NCBI GenBank assembly: GCA_964511065.1 | Contig: CAZEEG010000012.1 | Location: forward strand, 5,408-69,407 | Reading direction: 5' to 3' | Length of the DNA: 64,000 bases | DNA from: CALBRZ01 sp964511065 | Lineage (GTDB): Bacteria > Planctomycetota > Planctomycetia > Pirellulales > S012-138 | Shown: one piece after another, positions 52,006-61,014 of the stretch | How the letters are laid out: each line of letters begins with the position of its first letter | How positions within the stretch are numbered: the stretch's first letter is position 1 | The notes under the pieces: model-generated | What the model was told of the DNA's origin: nothing | Databases searched by the model: none | Seen by the model: only the letters and a program-made list of their open reading frames with translations | Translations under genes and position numbers: made by a program

Positions 52006-52452
52006 CTACTCGCTCGCCGACGTTCGCCAGTGCTCGGCCACGGCGGCCAGCAGCGGGTCGATGGTGTTCTGCTGAATCTGGTGCGGCGGCGACCACTCCA
52101 GCCACTGGAACCCTTCGTGTTCGGTGGGAACCACCGCGGCGTCGGCCGGCACCCGCCCCAAGAACACCACCAGCGTTTTCTCAACCGGTTGATGGTTGAA
52201 CCGCTTTTCGCGCGGATAGTAGACCAGGGAAAATTGGAAGCTCGGGTCCACCTCGATCTGATGGCGAGGGATGCCCGTTTCTTCCTCGGTTTCCCGCAAG
52301 GCACAGGTGAGGTCGTCTTCGCCGTCCTCCATGTGCCCCTTGGGGATATCCCAGCGGTCGGGATGCCGCATCAGCAGCACCAACCGCCGCGGCGTGTCCT
52401 TGTACAGCAACAGGCCGCACGCCTTAACCTTCGGTAGCTCATCAGCCGCCAT
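52006..52452 (-). CDS. NUDIX hydrolase (bis(5'-nucleosyl)-tetraphosphatase-like)
   Basis: This 148-residue protein has a complete NUDIX box, GHMEDGEDDLTCALRETEEE followed by TGI, with the catalytic Glu pair. That is the form seen in Ap4A pyrophosphatases and dinucleoside polyphosphatases. Surrounding features (KACGLLLYKDTPRRLVLLMR, FSLVYYPREKRFNHQPVEK, EHEGFQWLEWSPPHQIQQNT) also fit the asymmetric Ap4A hydrolase branch. The likely role is clearance of Ap4A or similar nucleotides in the cytoplasm, inferred from family. The frame is open to 52554, but the ATG at 52452 gives the compact NUDIX length. Confidence 0.87.
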   Translation of the reverse strand: MAADELPKVKACGLLLYKDTPRRLVLLMRHPDRWDIPKGHMEDGEDDLTCALRETEEETGIPRHQIEVDPSFQFSLVYYPREKRFNHQPVEKTLVVFLGRVPADAAVVPTEHEGFQWLEWSPPHQIQQNTIDPLLAAVAEHWRTSASE

Positions 52453-52577
52453 AAAATTCGGTGTCTTGAAATGGGGTGTATGGGTTGAGTGGAGCGATTG
52501 CGGGGCCGCGTTCGGCACGTTGCCGCTCGATACGCTACCCGTCATGACCCACAAGCGGGCATCCCGCCTGCACTTAC

Positions 52578-52681
52578 CTTATCGGGCTGAGAAGTTGCGA
52601 ACCACTTAAAGGGAGTGCCGAGGCGAACTTCGAGACCCTCGGTATTCAGCCTTATCGGGCTGAGAAATTGCGAACTACTTT
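52578..52681. repeat. Direct repeat duplicating the 3' end of truB
   Basis: A 31-base segment at 52651-52681, which contains the last codons and stop of truB, is repeated at 52578-52608 with two mismatches. The copies are 73 bases apart. The copy is outside the gene and has no ORF of its own. Confidence 0.7.
52618..52642 (-). terminator. Hairpin after truB
   Basis: CCGAGG (52618-52623) pairs with CCTCGG (52637-52642), and a nested CGAA/TTCG stem lies inside the loop. On the minus strand it falls 9 bases past the truB stop and is followed by CACTCCCTTT. It sits between the two copies of the truB-end repeat. Confidence 0.45.
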
Positions 52682-53581
52682 AAGATGGTTTCCTTTTACT
52701 GCCAGGATCGCCGCCAACTCGCCAGCGTTCTCCAGGCCCGGCCCGACGATGGCCGCAAGTTCTTGTCCTGGTGTAAGTTGTAACTCTTGGGCCAAGTCCT
52801 GCTCAAGCGGATGGCCATGGGCGAGCCGCTGCATTTCTGTCGGCCCCAAGGTAACCTTGGGCAGGTCGGCGACCGCCGTTGCCGCAGGCAGCAGGTGGTT
52901 TGGCCACGAGTCGGCGGTGAGTGTATCCATGGCAACGGCAGTTTCCACGGTGAAGTCGCCCACCGCCGTGCGTTCCAGGGCCGACATGACAGCGGCCGTT
53001 CCGAGCGACTGCGCAATGTCGCGCCCCAGCGAACGAACGTAAGTCCCTGCGCTGCAAGCGATTTCGAGCTGAAAATGCGGGTAAGCATACGCCAGCAGTT
53101 CCAATTGGTATACCGAGACAGGCCGGGGCTTCAGCTCCACGGTCTGCCCTTGGCGGGCCAAGTCATAAGCCCTTTTTCCATCAACCTTTAGGGCCGAATA
53201 GGCCGGCGGGCGCTGGAGGATCTCGCCGCGGAAGTTTTCCAGGACCGTTTCCAGTTGCTCGCGGCTAGGGATCGGAGCGTTTGGCAATTCCTCGACCGTG
53301 CCTTCCACGTCTTCCGTGTCGCTGCGGCGCCCCAGGAGGAACGTTCCCCGGTATCGCTTGGTTAGCCGTTGCACGTACTCGATCAGCCGCGTGGCTTTGC
53401 CGATGCACACCACCAGCACGCCCGAGGCTAGCGGGTCCAGCGTGCCGGCATGGCCGGCCTTGGCCGGCCGAACCAGTCGCTGCACGTGATCCACCACGCG
53501 GCGCGAGGAAATCCCTCGTGGCTTGAAAACGTTCAACATGCCGGTCGGTTGACCGGGGGATTTGGCTGGGGGAGCAGGCAT
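52652..53581 (-). CDS. truB: tRNA pseudouridine-55 synthase
   Basis: This 309-residue enzyme makes pseudouridine 55 in the T-loop of tRNAs. The catalytic motif is KAGHAGTLDPLASGVLVV with the nucleophile Asp49, preceded by GMLNVFKPRGISSRRVVD and followed by RYRGTFLLGRRSDTEDVEG. The middle section LQRPPAYSALKVDGKRAYDL, the CSAGTYVRSLGRDIA stretch and a C-terminal PUA-like domain (LKLTPGQELAAIVGPG-like) complete the fold. The frame is open to a TTG at 53641. The ATG at 53581 is chosen but is not well supported by a ribosome site. Convergence with the repeat at its 3' end is described separately. No rbfA, infB or rpsO neighbours are present. Confidence 0.93.
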   Translation of the reverse strand: MPAPPAKSPGQPTGMLNVFKPRGISSRRVVDHVQRLVRPAKAGHAGTLDPLASGVLVVCIGKATRLIEYVQRLTKRYRGTFLLGRRSDTEDVEGTVEELPNAPIPSREQLETVLENFRGEILQRPPAYSALKVDGKRAYDLARQGQTVELKPRPVSVYQLELLAYAYPHFQLEIACSAGTYVRSLGRDIAQSLGTAAVMSALERTAVGDFTVETAVAMDTLTADSWPNHLLPAATAVADLPKVTLGPTEMQRLAHGHPLEQDLAQELQLTPGQELAAIVGPGLENAGELAAILAVKGNHLKVVRNFSAR

Positions 53582-53899
53582 GGGAGGAATCGCCGGCGTG
53601 CCATTTCGAGCCACAACGTGCCGGCTGCGGGAGAGTTTCAAAGAACTTGGAATCCAAAAAAGGAGGACCGGGTTAGCCTAAGGCCCCGGTCCCCCCGCTT
53701 GATGGATCAACTGCTGGAACGATTTGCTTGTTGCGCCGCCAGTCTCCGATCGTCGCACGATCGGTACCGCAATCCTTCCGTTTTCCAGCACCACGGGCCG
53801 CATTTCGGCGGGCGAGCACGAAAGCGATCGGACATTGGCTGCGCAGGTGTCAACAATGTGCCAGGAGCAGCCAGGCGCCGTCAAACCCAACGCCGGTCG

Positions 53900-54790
53900 C
53901 TATTCCACGTCCTGCATGCGTCCCCGAAAGCCGTACTCGGGATTGGACGTGCTGAAATCGCGGTCGGTGAGACCGACATTCAGCTTCACGTCCAGGTAGG
54001 TGTACTCTTCAACCAGGACCGGCTTGCCGCCTTTCTCCTTGGGCCAGGTGTAGGCTTCATAGCGGATGGGAATCTGGTTTTCTTCGTCGATGAAGACCCG
54101 GGCCAGGTGGTAGCGAAATTCCGGACGCGGCACCGGATGGACAAACTGCATGCAGGTGCAGTTGCGGCCGTTGATCTTGGCGTTTTCAAAGAACTTGACT
54201 TCGCATTCGCCATATTCCAGTTCGCTCAGGCCCACTTCCACCAGGCGGCGAACCAGGTTCAACATGCCGATTTCGTAGATGGGGTAACGGTTGTCCTCCA
54301 TCGCCCGGCGGCTGTTGGGATCGAGCGTCACGGTGCCGATGTTGGGCGCGTTGCCGACAATACGGCCGCGGTTTTCCGTGGGCACGTACAGGGCTTCGCG
54401 GCCGCGTTTTTCCGTTGGCGACCGGAAATACAGGTACACGCCAAAGGGCTGATGCCGCAGCTTGATCTCGATGTATTCGGCCGGCAGCAGTTCGCCGTTC
54501 ACCCGCTCGCGCTTGACCAGCGTGGCGGTGTAGTCACGGATCTCTTTCATCCGCTCCATGCCTTCGTAGGCCCGGCGCAGGGCAGGCATCAGCGGGTGAT
54601 TTTCCGGCCCAACCAGCGGCGGCAGGTCGAACATCGACTCGTCGATCGGCGGGGGCGAGGTCGCAACCCGATGAGACGATTTGGTCATCACCGCCGTATT
54701 CGAGCGGGCGGCACGTTCTTGCGCCGAACCGGTCTCACAGAGCGCTCCGCACGTTAGCCCGAGTAAAGCGAACAATAATCCGATTCGCAT
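53900..54790 (-). CDS. Exported DUF1571-family protein
   Basis: This 296-residue protein has an N-terminal Sec signal (IGLLFALLGLTCGALCETGSA) and the body of the planctomycete DUF1571 family. Hallmarks are IRDYTATLVKRERVNGELLP, IKLRHQPFGVYLYFRSP, GREALYVPTENRGRIVGNAP, RRLVEVGLSELEYGE and EEYTYLDVKLNVGLTDRDFS. The family is of unknown function; its LolA-like beta-sheet style would suit periplasmic lipoprotein or lipid handling, but that is inference. Start ATG at 54790 has GAGGTG 6 bases upstream. The open frame further upstream (to 54982) is not like the family. It diverges from the transglutaminase-like gene. Confidence 0.85.
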   Translation of the reverse strand: MRIGLLFALLGLTCGALCETGSAQERAARSNTAVMTKSSHRVATSPPPIDESMFDLPPLVGPENHPLMPALRRAYEGMERMKEIRDYTATLVKRERVNGELLPAEYIEIKLRHQPFGVYLYFRSPTEKRGREALYVPTENRGRIVGNAPNIGTVTLDPNSRRAMEDNRYPIYEIGMLNLVRRLVEVGLSELEYGECEVKFFENAKINGRNCTCMQFVHPVPRPEFRYHLARVFIDEENQIPIRYEAYTWPKEKGGKPVLVEEYTYLDVKLNVGLTDRDFSTSNPEYGFRGRMQDVE

Positions 54791-55424
54791 AACACACCTC
54801 AAACGCTGGTTCGACGGGCGGCTTGGCGGCCCGGCAAAGCTGTGGCTTCCTCTCGTTCCGATCTGCTCCCCGGGCGACCGCATCGTCACGGCCCGATAGC
54901 CGCGCGGGGGGGAGCCGTGCATGGCCGGACATCCCAGGTTGCCGCGTGGTTTGAGGCGTGAACGCGGCCCCCAGCGCGCCACCCCTTCCCAATGTGTTGC
55001 AAGGATCAGGGTGGTCAGGCACAGGAGCTTGCAATTATAGGTCAGGTTTTGATGCGCCCGGGCGGATGCTCACGAGGCCACGAATGCTAGCCGCGCTAAC
55101 TGTCCACGCCTCTTTGCGTTAATCGGGGGCAACCGCCGTGCCAACAGCGTTCTCGACAGTTGGGATGCCACTGGGGAATTCCCAAATGGTGCCACACGCG
55201 CTTGCGACTGGGGATATTCCAAGACGGCAAAATCGTGCTCCGCAGCCGCACCAAGCCTGCATATTCGATACGGCCTTCCCATTTCCTCTGGCTCGCCTGG
55301 GCAATCGCCGGCACAATGGCAGGCAACGCTGGTTGTTGCATGCTTGGATATGGCTTCCCCGGCGGGCGGCCGACGCCGCTTTCCTGAAAGGGGAGCCACC
55401 GTTCGTCACGGAGGAATTCGCACG
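54791..55424. other. Divergent intergenic region
   Basis: These 634 bases separate the DUF1571 gene from the transglutaminase-like gene. No further gene is supported. An AT-richer patch around 55030-55055 is a likely promoter zone, although no element could be assigned. Confidence 0.45.
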
Positions 55425-57110
55425 ATGGCACGTAGGCCACACTTCGATCTTCGCACTGCGCGCTGTCAGCCTTCTTCGCGCCTGGGGCTGCTGGCATCGC
55501 TGTTGAGCCTTGCGGTCATCGCCGGTGGCTGTGGCCCGGCGAGCGATGACGATCCCGCCTCGGCTAACGGTGCCAACGGTGCCAACGGGGCCAATGTTTC
55601 CACCTCGCAAACTGTGGCCTCAAGCGACGGCGGCGCGGCTGCTTCTGCCGCCGCCACCACGCACGATATTTGGGAGGCGGTTCTGTTCGACGGCCAGCAC
55701 GTGGGCTACGCGCATACGGCGGTGCGGCCCGAGGGCCACTCCGGCAACCTCAGCGTCCAATACACGTTTTCGTTACAGCTCACGCGGTTTGGCGATGCCA
55801 CGCAGCCGAGCATGAATGTTCAGTCCGTGCAGACGGCAGCGGGCCGCCTGGTCAGCTTCAACATGAGCGCCGCCCTCGCCGACCAACCCACGATCTGCCG
55901 CGGGCGGGTGGAGAATGGCCGCCTGGTTGTGCAGCGCGAGGGTGTCGAACAGCCGCAGGAGATTCCCCTGGACGACGACGTGCTGGGCTTCTGGGGAGTG
56001 GAAGCCAACTTGATCCGCCAACCGCTCAAGCCGGGCGAGGCGCGGCAGCTTCGCGCCCTCGATCCCACGCTGCTGGCGGTGATGAACTACGACCTCACCG
56101 CGATTGGGCATCAGCAAGTGGAACTGCTCGATGGTGCCTCCCACCAACTGCTCCGAATCGACCTGGTGGCCCGGCTTCCCGGCCGGTTGGAACTGCAATA
56201 TCGGCTGTGGGCCGACGAGCAGGGCCGCATCCTCAAGCGGCAAAGCGTGGGCCTGGGAGTGGATCAGACCCTGATTGTCACTTCGCAGCAGCGGGCCACC
56301 GGGGCCAGCGGCCAATACGACCTCGGCAGCCGCTCCGTGGTTGCCGTGAACCGGCCGATTGCCGATGCCCACGCGCGGCCGCAGATGCGGTACCGCGTGC
56401 GGCTGAAGTCCGGCAACCCGGCCCAGGCGTTCAAGTCGACGCGGTTGCAACAGGTTCGGCCGATCGATGAGCGGACGGCCGAGATCGTCGTCACCTCGGC
56501 GAACTGGCAGCAGTTGCTTAGCGAAGAGGCTCAGGCCGCCGCTTCCAGCGAGACCGGCCCTCAACCTCCGCCCGCGGAGTCATACGGCGACGATAAGCCG
56601 ACTGAGGCCGACCTGCTGCCGGGCCGGTTGATTGCCAGCGGCCATCCGCAGATTGTGGAGTTGGCCGCGAAGGCGGCCTCTGACAAGGTAACCGCGGCCG
56701 CCGCGGCACTGGCTCTTGAGCAGTTCGTGCATCGTTCGATCCGGCAGGTGAATTACAAGACTGTCCTCGGCTCGGCGGCCGATGTGGTCGAGCGGATGGA
56801 AGGCGACTGCACCGAACATGCGGTACTGCTGGCGGCGATGGCCCGGGCCCGTGGCATCCCGTCGCGCGTCGCGGTGGGCCTGGTGTACGTGCCGGGCCTG
56901 CAGGGCTTCGCCTTCCACATGTGGACCGAGGTATACGTGGCAGGCCGCTGGATGCCTCTGGACGCCACGCTGGGGCAAGGCGGCACCGGCCCGGCCCACC
57001 TGACCCTGCTCACCACAAACCTGGCCGACGACGCCAGTGGCGACAGCCTGGCGGCTTTGCTGCCGGTCGCCCAGGTGATGGGCCAGTTGGAAATCGAAGT
57101 GCTGGACTGA
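55425..57110 (+). CDS. Exported lipoprotein with transglutaminase-like domain
   Basis: This 561-residue protein starts with a lipoprotein signal (SLAVIAGGC, lipobox Cys near residue 36). A low-complexity Asn/Gly/Ala tract and a long beta-rich central region follow. The C-terminal transglutaminase-like domain has the expected triad: Cys462 in GDCTEHAVLLAAM, His498 in FAFHMWTEVYV and Asp513 in MPLDATLG. Such exported transglutaminase-like proteins are typically proteases or amidases rather than cross-linkers; the substrate is unknown. The ATG at 55425 has GGAGG about 10 bases upstream. The short tandem repeat near the N-terminus (55563-55595) is listed separately. It stands alone. Confidence 0.85.
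   Translation: MARRPHFDLRTARCQPSSRLGLLASLLSLAVIAGGCGPASDDDPASANGANGANGANVSTSQTVASSDGGAAASAAATTHDIWEAVLFDGQHVGYAHTAVRPEGHSGNLSVQYTFSLQLTRFGDATQPSMNVQSVQTAAGRLVSFNMSAALADQPTICRGRVENGRLVVQREGVEQPQEIPLDDDVLGFWGVEANLIRQPLKPGEARQLRALDPTLLAVMNYDLTAIGHQQVELLDGASHQLLRIDLVARLPGRLELQYRLWADEQGRILKRQSVGLGVDQTLIVTSQQRATGASGQYDLGSRSVVAVNRPIADAHARPQMRYRVRLKSGNPAQAFKSTRLQQVRPIDERTAEIVVTSANWQQLLSEEAQAAASSETGPQPPPAESYGDDKPTEADLLPGRLIASGHPQIVELAAKAASDKVTAAAAALALEQFVHRSIRQVNYKTVLGSAADVVERMEGDCTEHAVLLAAMARARGIPSRVAVGLVYVPGLQGFAFHMWTEVYVAGRWMPLDATLGQGGTGPAHLTLLTTNLADDASGDSLAALLPVAQVMGQLEIEVLD
55563..55595 (+). repeat. 9-bp tandem repeat within the lipoprotein gene
   Basis: A 9-base unit (GCCAACGGT and variants) is repeated nearly four times, encoding Ala-Asn-Gly four times in the linker just after the lipoprotein signal. 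The unit is a multiple of three, so copy-number change would keep the frame. Confidence 0.7.
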
Positions 57111-57248
57111 CGCGCGGCAGGCTCAAAATTCCTTGCCTCCCGGGGCAAGTTCGGGCAAACTCGCACTATCGTTCAAACCCCTACAGCCAGCCGGCCTTCC
57201 ATCCTTCGGCTGGTTTTCAACATTCCGCCTTTGGGATTCTCGCACGCT

Positions 57249-59402
57249 ATGACGCATTCGCCCGGATTGTTGATGCGAACCTGCTCGCTGGTTTTTCTGG
57301 CCCTGTGGGCGGCCGGTACCGCCGCGCTGGCGGCCGAGCCCGACACCCGTCGCGGCGACAAGATGCTCGCCGATTACTTCCGCCACGAAACCCGGTTGCT
57401 GGCCGACCGCTGCCTGACCGACATCAAGGACCTGGCCGACTGGGAGCAGCGGCGCGAAGGCTACCGGCAGCAGCTTCGCGAGATGCTGGGCCTGGAACCC
57501 TGGCCGGAAAAGACCGACCTCAAGGCCACCATCACCGGCCGCGTCGAACACGACGAGTTCGTCGTCGAGAAAATCCATTTCCAATCCAGGCCAGGCCTGT
57601 ACGTTACCGGCAGCTTGTTTCTGCCCAAAAAGATCGAGCGGCCGCTGCCGGCGGTCTTGTACGTGTGTGGGCATGGCCGGGTGAAGAAGAACGGCATCAG
57701 CTACGGCAACAAGGCCACGTATCAGCACCACGGCGGCTGGTTCGCCCGCAACGGCTATGTCTGCCTGACGATCGACACGCTCCAGTTGGGCGAGATTGAA
57801 GGCATCCACCACGGCACCTACGGTCTGCGCGACAGCAGCGGCGAGTACCAGAAAATGTGGTGGTGGAACTCCGCCGGTTACACGCCCGCCGGGGTCGAAG
57901 CCTGGAACTCGGTGCGGGCGATCGACTACCTGCAGACGCGCAAGGAAGTGGACGGCGAGCGGATCGGGGTAACCGGCCGCTCCGGCGGCGGGGCTTATAG
58001 CTGGTGGATCGCCGCGCTCGATGAGCGGATCAAGGCAGCCGTGCCGGTCGCCGGCATCACCGACCTGGAAAACCACGTGGTCGATGGCTGCGTGACCGGC
58101 CACTGCGACTGCATGTTCATGGTCAACACTTACCGCTGGGATTACCCGCTGCTGGCCGCCCTGGTGGCCCCGCGCCCGCTGTTGATCTCCAACACCGATA
58201 AGGACCGCATTTTCCCGCTTGAGGGCGTCGTCCGCACGCACGCCAAGGTGAGGGAGATTTACCGCCTGTACGGCAAACCGAGGAATCTGGGTCTGCAAAT
58301 TACCGAAGGACCGCACCTCGATACGCAAGAGCTCCATATCCACGCCTTTGTGTGGTTCAATCGGTTCCTCAAGGGCGAGGAAGCGCCCATCGGCGACGTG
58401 GCGGAAAAATTCCTGGAGCCCGAGTCGTTGCGGGTGTTTGACGAACTGCCTTCGGACCAGAAGAACACCGAGATTCACGAAACCTTCGTAGCTCGGCGCG
58501 AGGTGCCGGTGCCCCAAGATGCGGCGGCGTGGCAGGCCACGCGGCAGCAGTTGCTGGAAGCACTGCGCGAGAAGTCGTTCCGTGGTTGGCCGGAAGAATC
58601 GCCGGCCGTGGAGCCCAAGGAAGCGTTCCGTGCCACGGTCGATGGCGTTGAACTGGCCGCTTACGATTTCACCAGCCAGGAGCATGTTCCGCTGCGGCTG
58701 TACGTGGCCAAGCGGGCCAATTTGGAGAAGGCCGACCTGGTGGTGCTCAACGCCCTGGACGGCGAAGGCTGGCACGAGTTCATGGGTACCTACGGCGGCA
58801 AGTTCGCCGCGCAGTTGGGCGACGAAGCCAAGGCGACCGGCGATATGAAGGCCGGCAATTTGAAGGGTGGCGACGAAAGCTTCGACCAGACCAAGCGGAT
58901 GTTCGCCAACTTCCCCTGGGTGATGGCTTACGTGGCGCCGCGCGGCGTGGGCCTCACCGCGTGGAACCAGGCAGAACGTAACCAGACGCACATTCGCCGC
59001 CGTTTCATGCTGCTGGGACAAACGCTCGATGGCATGCGGACCTGGGACACCATCCGGGCCGCCGCGGCCTTGCGAAAGGTGCCCGGCTTGAACGAAACGC
59101 AGCTTTGGATGCAGGGCCAGCGCGACATGGCGGGCGTGGTGCTGTATGCGTCGCTGTTTGTGCCCAACGTGCACCGGATCGACCTGCATGGCCTGGTGAA
59201 CTCGCACCGCGACGGTGGTCCCGTGTATTTGAACGTGATGCGTTATCTGGACGTTCCCCAGGCCGTGGCCCTGGCCGCCGAGAACACCCAGGTGCGGATC
59301 TACCAGGATGCGGCGGGCGGTTGGGAATATCCCCAGCAGGTCGCCAAGGCACTCAACTGGGACGCCAAGCAGTTGCAGATTCGCACGCCGGGCAAGAACT
59401 AG
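57249..59402 (+). CDS. Exported tandem alpha/beta-hydrolase (acetylxylan esterase-like)
   Basis: This 717-residue protein has a Sec signal (SLVFLALWAAGTAALAAEPD). The first half (about residues 90-400) is an alpha/beta-hydrolase with the nucleophile Ser245 in VTGRSGGGAYSWW, an oxyanion-type VLYVCGHGRVKKN, and an acid-base pair in NTDKDRIFPL and PHLDTQELHIHAF. This resembles the acetylxylan esterase/cephalosporin deacetylase branch used on plant and algal polysaccharides. The last 250 residues form a second, more divergent hydrolase-like domain without a GxSxG motif (DLVVLNALDGEGWHEFMG). The ATG at 57249 or 57273 is likely; the frame is open to 57231. Substrate unknown. Confidence 0.83.
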   Translation: MTHSPGLLMRTCSLVFLALWAAGTAALAAEPDTRRGDKMLADYFRHETRLLADRCLTDIKDLADWEQRREGYRQQLREMLGLEPWPEKTDLKATITGRVEHDEFVVEKIHFQSRPGLYVTGSLFLPKKIERPLPAVLYVCGHGRVKKNGISYGNKATYQHHGGWFARNGYVCLTIDTLQLGEIEGIHHGTYGLRDSSGEYQKMWWWNSAGYTPAGVEAWNSVRAIDYLQTRKEVDGERIGVTGRSGGGAYSWWIAALDERIKAAVPVAGITDLENHVVDGCVTGHCDCMFMVNTYRWDYPLLAALVAPRPLLISNTDKDRIFPLEGVVRTHAKVREIYRLYGKPRNLGLQITEGPHLDTQELHIHAFVWFNRFLKGEEAPIGDVAEKFLEPESLRVFDELPSDQKNTEIHETFVARREVPVPQDAAAWQATRQQLLEALREKSFRGWPEESPAVEPKEAFRATVDGVELAAYDFTSQEHVPLRLYVAKRANLEKADLVVLNALDGEGWHEFMGTYGGKFAAQLGDEAKATGDMKAGNLKGGDESFDQTKRMFANFPWVMAYVAPRGVGLTAWNQAERNQTHIRRRFMLLGQTLDGMRTWDTIRAAAALRKVPGLNETQLWMQGQRDMAGVVLYASLFVPNVHRIDLHGLVNSHRDGGPVYLNVMRYLDVPQAVALAAENTQVRIYQDAAGGWEYPQQVAKALNWDAKQLQIRTPGKN

Positions 59403-59421
59403 CGGTGCAGTGAAGCAATCC

Positions 59422-59442
59422 GTAGGTCAGGCACCGCCTGAC
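59422..59442 (+). repeat. REP element, left of the transposase remnant
   Basis: GTAG (59422-59425) is followed by a perfect palindrome, GTCAGGC-ACC-GCCTGAC (59426-59442). The same element occurs in inverted orientation on the other side of the transposase gene, a typical REP/RAYT arrangement. Confidence 0.75.
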
Positions 59443-59699
59443 TCTACTCAGGTCATAATCTGCAATGATCGCTCATGTGCAGCCAATCGGACGCATAGGT
59501 TGCGCCCATCGGGATCGAAGTTCCCTTCGCCGGAATTAACAATCCACCCGGCCGCAGCCCGCGAAGCGAAAATGATCTTGATTCGCACGGGAAGTTGCCA
59601 TGCGGGGACCACAACCGTTGAAATAGGGAACTGGTTAGGATAGGACAATACTTCCATTACAAACTTCACCTGTTACCGCCGCAACAGGCTGCGCGGTTG

Positions 59700-60268
59700 A
59701 TGCCCTACCACCGCCGCTTCTATCTGCCGGGTGGATCGTTCTTTTTCACGGTTGTCACCGACCGCCGACGCCGGTTTCTGACCGATGCTCACGCGCGGAA
59801 TTGTTGCGAAAGGCTATCCAATCGTGCCGCGCTGAAAGGCCGTTTCGGATTCTGGCCATGGTCTTGCTTCCCGATCATTTGCACGCAATTTGGACGCTGC
59901 CGCCGGGTGACAGCGATTACTCAGCCCGCTGGGGAATCATCAAGGCGACATTTACCAAAGCCTGGCTGAGCGCAGGAGGTAGTGCGACCAAACCATCTGC
60001 GGCCCGACTCAAAGAGCGATGGCAAGGCGTGTGGCAACCCCGGTTTTGGGAACACACGCTACGCGATGAAACGGACTCGGAACGCCATTTGGACTACATC
60101 CATTACAATCCCGTCAAGCACGGGTTGGTGCGTTGTCCCTATGAGTGGCCCTGGTCAAGTTTTCACCGTTGGGTGCGATTTGGCCAAAACGAACCCAATT
60201 GGGCATGCGGCCTACACGAGGCCGAAAGATTCAAATTTGACGACATCGCGAATTCGGTCGGAGAGTAG
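59700..60268 (+). pseudogene. REP-associated tyrosine transposase (RAYT), frameshifted
   Basis: The protein must be read in two frames. The first (ATG 59700) gives MPYHRRFYLPGGSFFFTVVT followed by DRRRRFLTDAHAR. The second, from about 59798, gives ELLRKAIQSCRAERPFRILA, the HUH motif MVLLPDHLHAIWTL, and the Tyr-containing DYIHYNPVKHGLVRCPYEWP. Together these match the Y1/HUH transposases associated with REP sequences. The frames join at CGCGCGGAATTG (59793-59804), where one extra G would restore a single frame, so the gene is probably a recent pseudogene. REP elements flank it on both sides. RAYTs are domesticated single-copy transposases that disperse REPs. Confidence 0.8.
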
Positions 60269-60297
60269 GTCATCCTGTTGCCATGGGATCAAGCCAC

Positions 60298-60371
60298 GTC
60301 AGGCGGTGCCTGACCTACAAACAAGCCATGTCAGCCTACAAACAAGCTATGTCAGGCGGTGCCTGACCTAC
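60298..60371 (-). repeat. REP elements, right of the transposase remnant (two full, one partial)
   Basis: Two complete inverted copies of the REP are at 60298-60318 and 60351-60371, each GTCAGGC-GGT-GCCTGAC followed by CTAC, the complement of GTAG. Between them is a partial copy (CATGTCAG directly joined to CCTAC, about 60329-60339). The three copies are spaced by an AAACAAGCCATG-like word. Confidence 0.75.
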
Positions 60372-60411
60372 GGACTAAACCTTTCCCAGCCATGTGAGGC
60401 CGAGCGAGGCG

Positions 60412-60699
60412 ATGTACTGCATCAACGTATTGCTTCAGGTGAAGGACGCCGCCGACGTCGATGCGGTGGCGCGGCTGCTGACCGAGGCCGGCCGCTTGAG
60501 CCGGCAGGAGCCCGGCTGCCTGCGGTTTGAGGTGTACCATTCGCAGAGCGACCCGCAGGTGTTTCTGCTGTGCGAGCGGTGGGAATCGGAATCCGCCTGG
60601 CAGGCGCACCGCGAAGAGAAGGCATTTCGCGAGATTTACCAGCCGCAGGTGTTGCCCAAGGTCGAGCGTACACCGCACGTGAGCACGCTGCTGGAATAG
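60412..60699 (+). CDS. Antibiotic-biosynthesis-monooxygenase (ABM) domain protein
   Basis: This 95-residue protein is a stand-alone ABM-type ferredoxin-like domain: an N-terminal strand CINVLLQVKDAADVDAVARL, EAGRLSRQEPGCLRFEVYH in the middle, and LCERWESESAWQAHREEKAF near the end. This small alpha/beta fold occurs in monooxygenases, quinol oxidases and heme-degrading enzymes, and in many proteins of unknown role. The specific activity cannot be assigned. The ATG at 60412 is chosen. An in-frame GTG lies 18 bases upstream. It follows the REP cluster by 41 bases. Confidence 0.8.
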   Translation: MYCINVLLQVKDAADVDAVARLLTEAGRLSRQEPGCLRFEVYHSQSDPQVFLLCERWESESAWQAHREEKAFREIYQPQVLPKVERTPHVSTLLE

Positions 60700-61014
60700 G
60701 GGGCGACAAGAAGTCGCTGTCATTGTCGGTAAACTTGCCGCTCGCCGGTTTGCGAGCCGGCCCCTTAGCGGTTACCATCACCGCTGTTGGCCGGGTGGAT
60801 TGCGCCTTTTGCTAAGGTATCTGCCCATCCCGCCGCATGGCGAACGCCCCCTCCCTGGTGGTGTGTTCCTGCCTTTGGTCTGCGTTGCCGCGGCGATGTC
60901 AACGCAGATGGCGTCAGGCGGTACGTGGCCTGCGCGGGGTGCTTGGCTGCCGCTGGTGCCCTTTGTCATCCCCCCCGAGATTTATCCCCAAGCGGAATTG
61001 CCGGAAGCTTTCTC
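60700..61014. other. Intergenic stretch upstream of the symporter gene
   Basis: These 315 bases hold no supportable gene. The symporter frame stays open back to 60787, but that extension lacks membrane or family features. GGAAG (61003-61007) is the ribosome site of the symporter. Confidence 0.4.

Noticed and set aside
57123..59207. 694-residue open frame on the minus strand opposite the esterase gene
   Set aside because: It runs antiparallel to a gene with a signal peptide and a clear hydrolase motif. Its own translation is His/Gln/Arg/Pro-rich without any domain, as expected of antisense frames in GC-rich coding DNA.
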